A stretch of 64,000 nt of DNA, from NCBI RefSeq assembly GCF_000429965.1, contig NZ_AUCW01000004.1, positions 186,001 through 250,000 of the forward strand, read 5' to 3'. This document shows, one piece after another, positions 53,643 through 63,700 of this stretch (the stretch's first letter is position 1; each line of letters starts with the position of its first letter). This DNA comes from Desulfogranum mediterraneum DSM 13871. Its GTDB lineage: Bacteria; Desulfobacterota; Desulfobulbia; Desulfobulbales; Desulfobulbaceae. The translations under genes and the position numbers were made by a program. The notes below the pieces were generated by a model. It was not told the DNA's origin. It saw only the letters and a program-made list of their open reading frames with translations, and did no database searches.

Positions 53643-53781
53643 AGCTACTTTGGAAAATACGATATTTCGTTCAAGATCAAGGCGCACGCTCAATTTTACC
53701 GCAGGCAGATGAGGGATATCCCGAGGATAAAATTTTGAGTGCAAGGCCGAGATTGGCGAAAAAGCAATTTCTCAAGGCACC
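53643..53781 (+). repeat. Dispersed intergenic repeat, copy 3
   Basis: 139 bp. Starts AGCTACTTTGGAAAATACG, contains TTTCGTTCAAGATCAAGGCG, GCAGGCAGATGAGGGATATC, CGAGGATAAAATTTTGAGTG, GATTGGCGAAAAAGCAATTT and ends CTCAAGGCACC. The ends are imperfect inverted repeats. Confidence 0.85.
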
Positions 53782-53946
53782 TGAGGTTCGACTCTCTCCC
53801 ATTGCAGGTTAACAGCCAGGTCATGGAGTGCAATCAGAAAATAGAGAGAAATGCCCTGGACAGGGAAAGAAACGAGGGGGAGTAAGGGCGGTGGTCATGG
53901 GCTGCGGGGGCCCACCCATCTCAGTCAGCCATTTTTTGGGGTTGTC

Positions 53947-53966
53947 ATTCCCGCACAGGCGGGAAT
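53947..53966. repeat. dRS3-like palindrome
   Basis: ATTCCCGCACAGGCGGGAAT is ATTCCC-N8-GGGAAT with an 8-bp perfect stem and ACAG loop. The surrounding TCATTCC...AATCCAG form is a common interspersed element in many Gram-negative genomes. Confidence 0.8.
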
Positions 53967-54119
53967 CCAGTCTTGGAGAGGTGCATGGAGCGCCCTTGCG
54001 GCTCCATCGCATGGTGGCGGGCGGTAAAAACGCGTCCATGAAGCCAACAGCGTGAAACACCCTATCATAATGGCTGCTATCACAAGAGAGCGACCTGCTT
54101 ACTGAGGGACGATCCGGAA

Positions 54120-54300
54120 GGGACATCCCCCAGAGTTTTGGAGCCTGAAGCTGTGGTACCCGGTATTCCAGTGAAACGGGTCTCAAAGTTTTCTGATCTT
54201 GGATCAGGCCCCTTTGGCTCCCAACCGTGCTGTATAGGAGGCTTCGCTGTGAACCCCTGTTGGGGGATTCGGACAGAACCAGTCTGTACTATGGCCAGAA
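54120..54300. other. Stem-loop-rich region, possible structured RNA
   Basis: Short stems include CCCG/CGGG near 54161-54182, CTGATC-TTG-GATCAG (54193-54207), GGAGCC/GGCTCC (54139 with 54216) and CCCC-TGTT-GGGG (54256-54267). No match to a known RNA family was recognised, and strand is undetermined. Confidence 0.25.
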
Positions 54301-54373
54301 AGAAAATTGATAAAAACGAAACACCACTCCAGCATGGCTGGCCGGTGGAGGATCCCGGCGCGGCTCAAGCACC

Positions 54374-54868
54374 CTACAACTCGTAGAGCCTGTCGTCATA
54401 GACCGGCGGCTGGGGACCTGAGCGGATCTTTTTCTTCATCCCCTCCAGGGTAAAGGCATCATCGGAATCCATCAAGGCCCCCATCTCCTGCTCCACCTGC
54501 TCCGGATCATCACCCGACTCCAGCCGGGACAGGGCCTCTTCCATCTGTTCACCCAGCCCCAGGCCGGTCTTTTCGGAGAACTTGCGCATCAGGGCGGCCA
54601 TCTGACGGGGATCATCCTCATTGACGCCGTCGGCGTCCCGCATCAGCCCCTCAAAGGCTTGCTCCATCCGGGATTCATCGATTCCGGCCAGCGGATCATC
54701 ACCAGACTCTTCGCTGGCCTTGCCGATGGTGGCAAAGGTGGACATCATCTTCTGGATCTTTTCCCGGCCGCAACGTGGGCAGTCGGGTTGTTTTTCCGTG
54801 TTGACGCGACTGGAGAAGAAGTTGAAGACCACATTACAGCTGTCGCAGTAGAATTCGTAGATCGGCAT
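54374..54868 (-). CDS. FmdB family zinc-ribbon protein
   Basis: 164 residues. The start MPIYEFYCDSCN and CPRCGREKIQKMMSTF are the FmdB-type zinc ribbon (two CxxC). The remainder (60-164) is an acidic helical tail (GLMRDADGVNEDDPRQMAALMRKF). These small proteins are common in sulfate reducers; a regulatory role has been suggested but is not established. It lies 67 bp after aroB on the same strand. Confidence 0.87.
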   Translation of the reverse strand: MPIYEFYCDSCNVVFNFFSSRVNTEKQPDCPRCGREKIQKMMSTFATIGKASEESGDDPLAGIDESRMEQAFEGLMRDADGVNEDDPRQMAALMRKFSEKTGLGLGEQMEEALSRLESGDDPEQVEQEMGALMDSDDAFTLEGMKKKIRSGPQPPVYDDRLYEL

Positions 54869-54935
54869 GATGGCGTAGTAACTCGTTGGCAGACGTTGGG
54901 GTTAAACAATCCAGTGGATCGAAATGTATCGGATA

Positions 54936-56021
54936 TTACTCCCTGTTGAGTACAGCGTCAATAGCCTCCTCGGCTACCTGGTCGGTGACCGTGACCCTAC
55001 CGATCGTGGTGGGCAGGACAAAAAAGATTCGGCCGTCCACCGTCTTCTTGTCGCTGAGCAGGTAGCGGCGAATCATGGCCCGGTCAAGGCTTGAAGGGAT
55101 CTCGGTGGGTAGCCCGTAGGCCTCAAGGATCTCCCGGATTGCCACAGCCACCCGGGCGTCACCATAATCGGCCAGTCCGGCCAGTTCCGCGGCCGCCTGC
55201 ATGCCGATGGCCACGGCAAAGCCGTGGATGATCTCAAAACCGGAGGCCGCCTCAACGGCATGACCGATGGTGTGGCCAAAGTTGAGAATCCGGCGCAGCC
55301 CGCCTTCCCGCTCATCCTCCTCAACCACCTGGGCCTTGATGGCACAGCAGGTCCGGATCATGGGGATCAGAGCCGACGGTTCAAGGTCCAGGATCTGCTC
55401 CCTCTGCTCCAGCAGGCGCTGGAAGAAGGCGGCATCGAGGATAACTCCATACTTGATCACCTCGGCAAGCCCGCCCCGCAGCTCCTGTTCCGGCAGGGTC
55501 GCAAGCACATCGATATCGATAAACACCGCCCTGGGCTGATAAAAGGTACCGATCAGGTTCTTGCCTTCCGGGATATCCACTCCGGTCTTGCCGCCCACCG
55601 AACTGTCCACCTGGGAAAGCAGGGTGGTGGGAATCTGGACAAAGGGGATCCCGCGCATATAGATGGAGGCCAGAAAACCGGTGATATCACCGACCACGCC
55701 CCCCCCCAGGGCGATCAGGGCGTCCCCCCGATCAAAGCCCTGTTGGGCCAGTTCACTGGCCAGGCGGGTCACTGTGCTGCTGGTCTTATGCTCCTCTCCG
55801 GCGGGAAAGGTGATCAGACTGCAGCCGATACCCGCCTTGGTGAGGGCGTCCAGCAGACGCTGGCCATAGATTCCGGCCACGGTCTCGTCGCTGATGATGG
55901 CGTAGCGTTTGCCGACAGGATGCGCCTCCAATCGAGGGGCAACGCTTGCCAACACATTGCTGCCGATGAATATGGGGTAGCTGCGTTCATCCAGCCCGAC
56001 CGTGAGGGTCTGTTCGTTCAT
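54936..56021 (-). CDS. aroB: 3-dehydroquinate synthase
   Basis: 361 residues from ATG 56021, which follows GAGGAAGAG. Motifs include LIALGGGVVGDITGFLASIYMRGI, PTTLLSQVDSSVGGKTGVD, LRGGLAEVIKYG and LNFGHTIGHAVE (metal-binding histidines). It converts DAHP to 3-dehydroquinate, step two of the shikimate pathway. The ORF is open upstream into the sat terminator, but this part is not coding. It follows sat after a terminator. Confidence 0.96.
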   Translation of the reverse strand: MNEQTLTVGLDERSYPIFIGSNVLASVAPRLEAHPVGKRYAIISDETVAGIYGQRLLDALTKAGIGCSLITFPAGEEHKTSSTVTRLASELAQQGFDRGDALIALGGGVVGDITGFLASIYMRGIPFVQIPTTLLSQVDSSVGGKTGVDIPEGKNLIGTFYQPRAVFIDIDVLATLPEQELRGGLAEVIKYGVILDAAFFQRLLEQREQILDLEPSALIPMIRTCCAIKAQVVEEDEREGGLRRILNFGHTIGHAVEAASGFEIIHGFAVAIGMQAAAELAGLADYGDARVAVAIREILEAYGLPTEIPSSLDRAMIRRYLLSDKKTVDGRIFFVLPTTIGRVTVTDQVAEEAIDAVLNRE

Positions 56022-56120
56022 GGTGCTCTTCCTCGCCAATGATTTGAAAGGATGGGGAAACCTCGGGTCAGGACCGCTGACCGTCGAAGCCATGATAATC
56101 ATGATTTTTCCGGCTGCCAT

Positions 56121-56154
56121 AAAAAAAAAGGAGGTACCGCCAGGCGGTACCTCC
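56121..56154 (-). terminator. Rho-independent terminator of sat
   Basis: GGAGGTACCGCC and GGCGGTACCTCC pair over 12 bp around a single A (realistically a small loop), and on the minus strand a run of nine T follows. It separates sat from aroB. Confidence 0.9.
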
Positions 56155-56184
56155 TTCACACTGATGACAGGAAAGTGGTGCTGA

Positions 56185-57462
56185 TTACATGGATTCGCCG
56201 GAGGCGGCACCCTGCATCTTCACTTCAACTTTCTCGGTCAGGCCGGCATAGTATTTCTTGAGGTGATCCAGAACTTCGTCACGACCGAAGTGGTCAACGA
56301 TGGCAGCACCTTCAGACAGGGCCTTACGCAGCTTGGTACCGGAAAGGATAACACGGTCATCCTTGGTGTGGGGACAGGTACGCAGGGAAGCCATACCGTC
56401 ACACTTGTGGCAGTAGAAGGTCCAGTCGATCTTCATCGGCTTACAGAGCAGATCCTTGGCAGCATCACCGGTTGCAGGGATACGATCAAAGATCTCCTGG
56501 GCTTCGAACAGACCATAGAAGTCACCAACACCGGCGTGGTCACGACCGATCAGCATGTTGTTGACCCCGTAGTTCTGACGGAAGGTGGCGTGGAGCAGGC
56601 CTTCACGGGGACCGGCATAACGCATATCCAGGGGGTAACCGGCGTTGATGACGTTCTCTTTGACAAAGTAGTTGTCAATCAGGATCTCGATGGCCTTAAC
56701 ACGGGTATCGGCAGGAATATCACCGGGCTTCAGGTTACCGATCAGAGAGTGGATCAGCACGCCGTCACATACCTCTACAGCGATCTTGGCCAGGAACTCA
56801 TGGGAGCGATGCATGGGGTTACGCAGCTGCAGGGCAGCAACGTTGGCCCAGCCACGCTCATCAAACATGGCACGGGTCTCGGCAGGCTTCAGGTATACGC
56901 CGGGATACTCGGCCTTGTACTCGCCTTCGGAGAGGACCTTGACAGGACCGGCCAGGTTGAACTCTTTCTGGTTCATAACCATGATAACGCCGGGATGATC
57001 GTCAGGGGCGATTTCCCAGAACTTACCGTCTACAGACTCTTCACCTTCGCCCATGAATACCTTTTCGCATTCCCACTTCTTGTCGGCGTCGGTCATCTCA
57101 AACTTCTCGCTGACCTTCATGGTGGCGTAGATCTCACCGGCATTCACCAGGGCGATCTCGTCGCCTTCCTTGATCTCGCCGGCATCGGCAGCGGAAACGT
57201 CCAGGGTGATGGGTACAGGCCAGAAGGTTCCGTCTGCCATCTGGAAGTTCTCACACACGCCTTTCCAGTCAGCTTTGGTCATAAAACCTTCGAGAGGGGA
57301 GAAGCCACCGATACCCATCATAATCAGATCGCCCTTGGCACGATCTGTAACTTCAACCTGCTTCAGGCCTTTGGCCTTTGCCAATTCCGCCTCAAGCTCA
57401 GCTCCTTCAAGCAGGGCACAAACAAGACCTTTACCGCCGTGAGGCGCAACTAATTTACTCAT
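56185..57462 (-). CDS. sat: Sulfate adenylyltransferase (ATP sulfurylase), dissimilatory type
   Basis: 425 residues, the homo-oligomeric type of sulfate reducers. [15 protein letters not shown] (QxRNPxH near residue 216) and [12 protein letters not shown] near 310 are the catalytic and ATP-binding motifs; [15 protein letters not shown] is a zinc-like cysteine pattern found in these enzymes. It activates sulfate to adenosine phosphosulfate for AprAB. The start follows AGAGAGGGAAAAATC, a good ribosome site. A strong promoter and terminator show that it is transcribed alone. Key evidence for a sulfate reducer. Confidence 0.97.
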   Translation of the reverse strand: MSKLVAPHGGKGLVCALLEGAELEAELAKAKGLKQVEVTDRAKGDLIMMGIGGFSPLEGFMTKADWKGVCENFQMADGTFWPVPITLDVSAADAGEIKEGDEIALVNAGEIYATMKVSEKFEMTDADKKWECEKVFMGEGEESVDGKFWEIAPDDHPGVIMVMNQKEFNLAGPVKVLSEGEYKAEYPGVYLKPAETRAMFDERGWANVAALQLRNPMHRSHEFLAKIAVEVCDGVLIHSLIGNLKPGDIPADTRVKAIEILIDNYFVKENVINAGYPLDMRYAGPREGLLHATFRQNYGVNNMLIGRDHAGVGDFYGLFEAQEIFDRIPATGDAAKDLLCKPMKIDWTFYCHKCDGMASLRTCPHTKDDRVILSGTKLRKALSEGAAIVDHFGRDEVLDHLKKYYAGLTEKVEVKMQGAASGESM

Positions 57463-57583
57463 GATTTTTCCCTCTCTGTTGAGTTATGTTAGGAAGCTAA
57501 CCCTATAAATTAAACTGTCGCCCCTGTCCCACTTCCGTGAATCAGGTCAGCAACAAACTGAACCACTATTCAGTAGGATTTAA

Positions 57584-57612
57584 TATTTAAATGGGAGTGG
57601 ACCAGAAGTCAA
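57584..57612 (-). promoter_or_regulatory. Sigma-70 promoter of sat
   Basis: On the minus strand TTGACT (57612-57607) and TAAATA (57589-57584) with a 17-bp spacer, giving a leader of about 115 nt. Confidence 0.65.
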
Positions 57613-57655
57613 GAAAAAAACTCATGGAAATGATCAGTGAAAATGATAAAGGCCC

Positions 57656-57704
57656 AAAAAAGGCGTAATAAAGGGCAATGTCATCACCTGCCCTTTATTA
57701 CGCC
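57656..57704 (-). terminator. Rho-independent terminator of pilY1
   Basis: GGCGTAATAAAGGGCA and TGCCCTTTATTACGCC form a perfect 16-bp stem with an 11-nt loop, and on the minus strand six T follow. It ends the large PilY1 gene before the sat promoter. Confidence 0.9.
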
Positions 57705-57751
57705 CCCAAGGTCTTCCCCCGCAAAGGGAGGATTAACCAGGTACCATCGGC

Positions 57752-60700
57752 TTACCGGTCTTGCCAGGAAGTCCTGCCGGCTCGCACCTTGTTGATCGTT
57801 TCAGCCTCGGACTCGACCATGGCCCCGGTTGAAAGCTGGGTAAAGACCTTCAAGCCGCTATCTCCGGAGCCCTTCCCTGAATGGACTGCCGGTGAGGTTG
57901 CGGCACCAGACCCCAAGTCCATGAACTTTAAGGTGCGAAACTTCACCTCGTCACCTACGGTCTCAACAGCGGCACCGAACACAGGCGGAATACTTGGATA
58001 GCCGGTACCGGTCTTATAGTAGAGGCCGTAGAGCCTACTCTGCCCTTCCCCTGCACAGGGATCTTCACTTGGCTGGAAGACCGTACTGAAGAGTACCCCA
58101 CCCAAGAGGGCAGAACGGGTAACGCTGCGGGTAGAGGGATCGCCGGCTGCACCGACAATCAGGGGAAGATCCATCTTCCATCCCAGGGCATTCGTATCCA
58201 CCTCTTCTTCCAGATCAGTGAATTTCGTCAAGGCCGTGCCATCAAGCTTGGTCACGCTGTTTGCCTCTAATACACCATCTGAATAGACCTCGGCATTGGT
58301 CACATCGAGCAGTTTGCTGTCAAGCACCGGGTAGCTGGCCGAGGCCTCCATATCCTTGACCCCGAATAAACGTTGGCTGGCGGTACTTGTTTTGTCGGCA
58401 GCTGAAAAATAGCGGCCTGATCCGAAGAAGGTCCAGTGATTCCCCAGATCATCAAGGGCCGGAACCACCTGGGCGTAAATCGGCCGGCCGCTGTTATGGA
58501 GGGTGACCAGATCAGACCACTCGGTGGTGGCCTCTTCATTGTTGTAGGCCATCTTCATCACCCGTCCTGACTCGCTGACCGAATCACCGACCAGCCCGAA
58601 GTAGAGCGAATCCGCTCTAAAATCAAGGTCCCAGTCAACCACCGTAGGCGTACCGACAAAACTGTCATCAACCTTGGTGTCACAGCTTACGATGTTAGAA
58701 CCGGTGGTGAGCGCCCCCAAGGAGCAATCAGCAGGAAAATCTGCTGCCACGCCTGTTGGCGCAGGAGTCCCGCTCACCAGCTGGCCGAGATCAAAGTAAT
58801 AGAGGCGGGCATTTTGGGTGCTCTCGTAGGTTGAGAGGATGTTCGGCCCACTGCCGAAGACCAGATACCAACGGTTGCATGCCTCGGTATCATTATCACA
58901 GTTTGTATCCCCGTCAATATCCTGAAAGGCAGCCACTGCGGGATAGACCGAGGTAAAGCTCTGGTCAGGCAAGGTGATCTCGCCAAGCAGTTTCGGTTCG
59001 ACCTCGGGATTGGTGACATCAAAGATCACATAGGCTGAACGGCGGGTAATATCGGGCTCAAGCGTCCCATCATTGTCGCTATCCACGGCAATGGTCATCG
59101 CACCGCCCCCAAGGTTCATCCCGACCACCAGGACCGTGCCCCAGCCATTGGGATGATCATCGTTATCTGCAAAGATCTTGGCATCAAAGACCCGCGGCTT
59201 CAGGTCGTTGTAGCTGACGTGGTTGGAGGCATAATCAGGATCCTGCAACCACTGCAGATGGGAGAGTAGGTTCAGGGGCGCATAGGCCCAGAGCTCGCTG
59301 CCCAGCGGATGCTGCAGCGCCGGGGTGTCATCATGCTTTGAGCCGACAGTGGAGTATTCGACATAGTTGCGGTCATCGACCTCTACGATATTGTAGAAGC
59401 CGCCATTAAAGGCGTGGATCAGGCCGTCATTGCCGCCGGCATAGACGACGATCCGGCGATCGATGTACTGCTGTCGAAACTCCCGATAACTGTCATCATA
59501 GTAGAGCAGGTCAAAGGCCTCCTGGGGCGAGCCGACCACCGTGGGGGTTGAGTTGACGATATCGCCCAGGCGCATGACATTTTCGCCGGCGTCATGGGCC
59601 GAGTAGGTTATGGTTCTGTTCCGACTCCCTGCCTGCTCAATGCCCCGGATATAGTCAATCAGGTTGGAAGCCGTTGCCTGGTCGGCAACATCAAAGTAGG
59701 TATAGCTGACCGGATCGGTTGGATCGGTCAGCATGGTATTGACAAAATCCCTCTGCTCATCTGCGTCCACTTCGTTATTGGCATTGGCATCTATCCAGGT
59801 AATGATGTGCCGCCCCTTCTCTGCGGTGGTCAGTTCATAGTCACGCTGGGTGGCCAGGAGTGCATCGCTGACCCCGGGCAGATAGAGTTCTTCTCTGGCA
59901 TTCCAGAGGTAGCCTATTTCGTAGAGTTCCTTGGTCACCGCCTTATAGTTGGCCACCAAGACCTGATCGCCCAGGCTCAGCCAATCATCGGTGGGCAGGA
60001 CGCTGAAGCCGACGACCCCGTCATTGGCCAGGGTAATCGTGGAGGTGCTTGTTCCTTTGCCCAACACCGTCTTCAGGTTCGAGACCTCCCAATCTGCATA
60101 GCTTTCACCTGCTTTACCCTTTAAGTTGTAGGTTGAAAGCCTGGCTCTGAGGCAGGTGGAGAAGTCACCACTTTGGGTGATAATGGGGGAACTGGTCTCG
60201 CCGGCGTTATTCAGCTGAATACTCGTCTGGGTGATGATCCCGCTGGCGGCGCCTCCCTCCAGACAGGCAACGGTCCAGCTGTTAAAGGACTGCCCTGAAG
60301 CGCCTACCAGATTCTTGGTCTCCAGGGTGAGGGTATGGCCCACATCGATCCAGGGACCGGCGGGTGAGATGGTCAGGGAATAGCTGCCGGCGGCAAAGGT
60401 GAGACTATCATCGCTAAAACCGACCCCGGCTGCCAGATCCGAGCTAATCTTCCACAGGCTGAATGAGGCATCATCAGGCCCCTGCCACGCCCCTGCGGCC
60501 ACGCTTATCTCAACACTGCCGCTGGCAGGATCATAGGCGGTAACGACCCCGGACAACTGGTAGGGAGACAAGGTGATCGACTCAGAGGCATAGCTCAAAC
60601 GGCCTTCCATCGAGTTCGGGACCATGTTCACCGTCCCGCCCGTATAGGAACTCACCACGCCCTGCATACTGTAGGAGGTATAGTGGTAGGGCTCATCACT

Positions 60701-63700
60701 CTCGTAGATCCGCATCCGGGTCCTTCCCTCCAGGTCATCGAAGTAGGTCTCAACCACCTGATCGACACAGTAATTGTCGAGCCGGCCGTTGGGTACGCAG
60801 ACGGCTTGGGCGGCCTTGCACTTTCCATCTGCATCGATATTCAGATCAGCCGGCGGGGTGCAATCTTCACGGGTCAGACCAAAGCTGTCCAGCCATAGGG
60901 CCTGGAGGGTACCCAGCCAACGCGCCTCCTTGTCGGCATCCTTGCGCAGGGGCTCATAGTAGGCCTGGAAGAGTGCCCCTTCACCACTGACGTTACTCGA
61001 GACCACTGCCGCGGCGGTACCTGAAGAGGTTCTTTCCAGGATGGCATCAAAGACCCGGGTAAGGGAATCCTCCAGTTCCTGGGGATTGGTTGCAAAGAAG
61101 TAATTATCGGGAATCCCGTCTGAACCGGGATCGCCGCTCTCATTGATCTTACTGTCCCACTCCGACTGCAGATCCGGCAGCTTATTATCGTTGGCATCGG
61201 TAAAGCCGCCCCACTTGGCGGCATACCAGAGCGGATCCTTAAGCAGGGTGGCCGTAGCCGTGCCCAGGCCATAGGTCTTCACGGACGGACCCGAATCAGA
61301 GGTGTTACAGGGGCCATGGCCACCCCGACAGTTACAGCCGTTACTGTCGGAACAGCTGGGGCTACCGGCATCTGCCGTTTCTGCAAAGCTGAAGCCGTTG
61401 ATCCCGGAATGGGCATGGAAGCCATCATCTGTGGTCCCGCCGAGGATGTAGCCAAAGCCCATTTTATATCCAGTGGATTGGGCATGCACCTGGGTGGTGA
61501 TCTTTATCTCGCCACTGTCACCCGTATTCAGATCAAGCTCATAGTTAATCGTTCCCCACATATCCTGGTCATAGTCGCCGCCCTGCTCACTATCCTCCCA
61601 GTTCACGTAGAAGCTGCCGCGCGCGACCTTGTTGACCGTATCCACTGTCTGGGAAACGATCTTAAACTCGACAATTGCGCAGTTGCCGTTAGGATTCAAG
61701 GAGGTGTTTCGGCAGGCAGGTAAAATCGTCACCAGGGGCTCACTGCTCACCCCGGATGGATCCGGGATCTCAATGACCGGCAAGCCAGAGGCCAGGGCCA
61801 CGGAAAAGGTGTCCACGGTCTGGGTACTCTCCAGCCCACGACCACCGGTGGCATCATCAGGACGAATATCCTCCACATGGGCGTAGTAGGCCAGGCCGGC
61901 CATCCGATAGGAGCCCAGCAGGCGTGGGGCCTCCGGACAGATGCCGCCGCTCTCACCGAGGCTGGTGATGGTCTTCTCGGTACAGAGCTGATCATCGCTT
62001 CCGGAGCCCAGATCAATCTCACCGATGAAGTAACTTTGACCATGGATCTGTTCGCCCACCCCGACGGTGTCGGTCATGGCCGCACTATCCTTATCTCCGG
62101 GCAGCACCGCCTCGTCCCAGATCGTGGGCGGCCCATAGCTGTTATGATCCAACTCGTCATAGTCGTAGGAGATCGTGCTTGCATTGAGGTTGACGATAAA
62201 CAACTTCGCACAGTAGCTGTCCTTGTCCAGGGGGTCTTTAAAGGTTTGAGGGACCGGGAGGCCGGGGATGATGTTTGAGGAGTTATCCCGGTAGTCACCG
62301 ATGACCCCGCCGCCGGCAAGATAGTTGATCGATTGATAGTAGATCTCGGAAAAGGGGTTGCCCCAGTTTCTACAGGTATTGGCCTTGGTGACATCGCTGA
62401 ACTTTGAGAGGCCCCAGGAGCAGTTATCACCCTGATTGGAGTTATAGGTGCCGTCACTGCCGCCATAACCGATAATCCGGTACAGGCTCCAGGCATTGAT
62501 CAGACCGTCCGCGGTATTGTTGGTTGAAGGCCCGCCTGCATACTGGGCCACCTTGGGAAAGGTGCCATCGGTGTCGACATTCACCTCATCGTCCAGATCG
62601 CCCACGTTGCGGATGAGGACGCCGCCAGAGGCATGCTGATTGTAGGAACCGGCCACCATCCCGAACTGCATCTGTTTTTCATCACCATAGGCCTGGAGCA
62701 GGCCGATGGGTTTATAGATATCATCTGCGGTCCCCTTGAGCTCATCCGCGCCCGGATAGAGCTTGCAGTGCTCACTGTTCCATTGATCCTGGGGCAGGAT
62801 CAGTTTTTCCTTTGCCAGCCAGGAGGCCTGGCAGACCTGGACCCGCGCCACATAATTCCCCTCACCCAGCCGCTCACTCCAGGCCGGGTTATTGGTATAG
62901 GCGTAGATTTTCGATTCAGAGGGGTTGTTGGCGTTGGTGGCGCCGTGATTATCATAGGGGCTGCCGCTCCTCCAGGTACACTGCCAGCGCTCATTACTGG
63001 CCCAGAGGGAGTGGTTCCCCTTGACCGCCTTGATCAGCGGTGGTTCTGCGTAGTCCTCGGAAAACTTATTGTTATAATTGGCCATAGGGACATCGGTGGT
63101 ATTGCCAAAGGTGACTCCCACCTTTTTCCAATCTATGGCCGTACCATCCTCGTCCTGATCGAGGTAGTCCAGCTTCGGGTCATAGTCAAAGCGATCCCGG
63201 GCATAGGCTTGGTCCCCCATGACCAGGCCCTTACAGGCATTGTAGCCGTTGGAACCGTCGTCAAGGGTAAAATCGGCGCAATCGTAGTTGTAGGGATCGG
63301 AAGTATCGCTGCAGGCGGCGGGGTCACCGCCACCACCGGTACACTCAAAATAGTCGGGGTCATTGGCAGGATCTGCACAGGCCGCATTAACCACGGTTTC
63401 ACTGCCAACCAGGCTGGTCACGTTGCCCAGGTCACAGTCGTAGTCCACACCAGCAACAAAGGGGACCAACTGCTCCAGGTCGCTTCCTCCATAATATTTG
63501 GCCCAGCTATGGGCGTCATGGGGGATGTAGGTACGCTCCAGGACCGTGGTGGTGGCGGTGTCCACCCTCCGGTGTCCGCCAAAGAGGACCTTCCGGATCG
63601 CATCGATCCGGGCCATGGCCACCCAGTTTAAAAAATTTCCTGACCACTGCTTTTTGGGGTGATTTTCGTCGGCCGCGGTAACTCCATCGTTGCAGTACTT

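Larger units (their letters stand above)
53601..54373. other. 773-bp intergenic region rich in repeats and hairpins
   Basis: No gene is supported. It contains dispersed repeat copy 3, a dRS3-like palindrome, an ATGGAGC/GCTCCAT hairpin (53985-54007), and a stretch (54120-54300) with several short stems. Open frames here are interrupted by these repeats and have no recognisable protein. Confidence 0.6.

Noticed and set aside
53821-54186. 121-residue minus-strand frame in the repeat-rich gap
   Set aside because: It runs through the dRS3-like palindrome (giving DSRLCGNDN) and has no protein match; such frames are a known artefact of this repeat.
54291-54386. 31-codon plus-strand frame (MARKKIDKNETPLQHGW...) ending inside the FmdB gene
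   Set aside because: Too short, no clear ribosome site, and overlapping the 3' end of a real gene.
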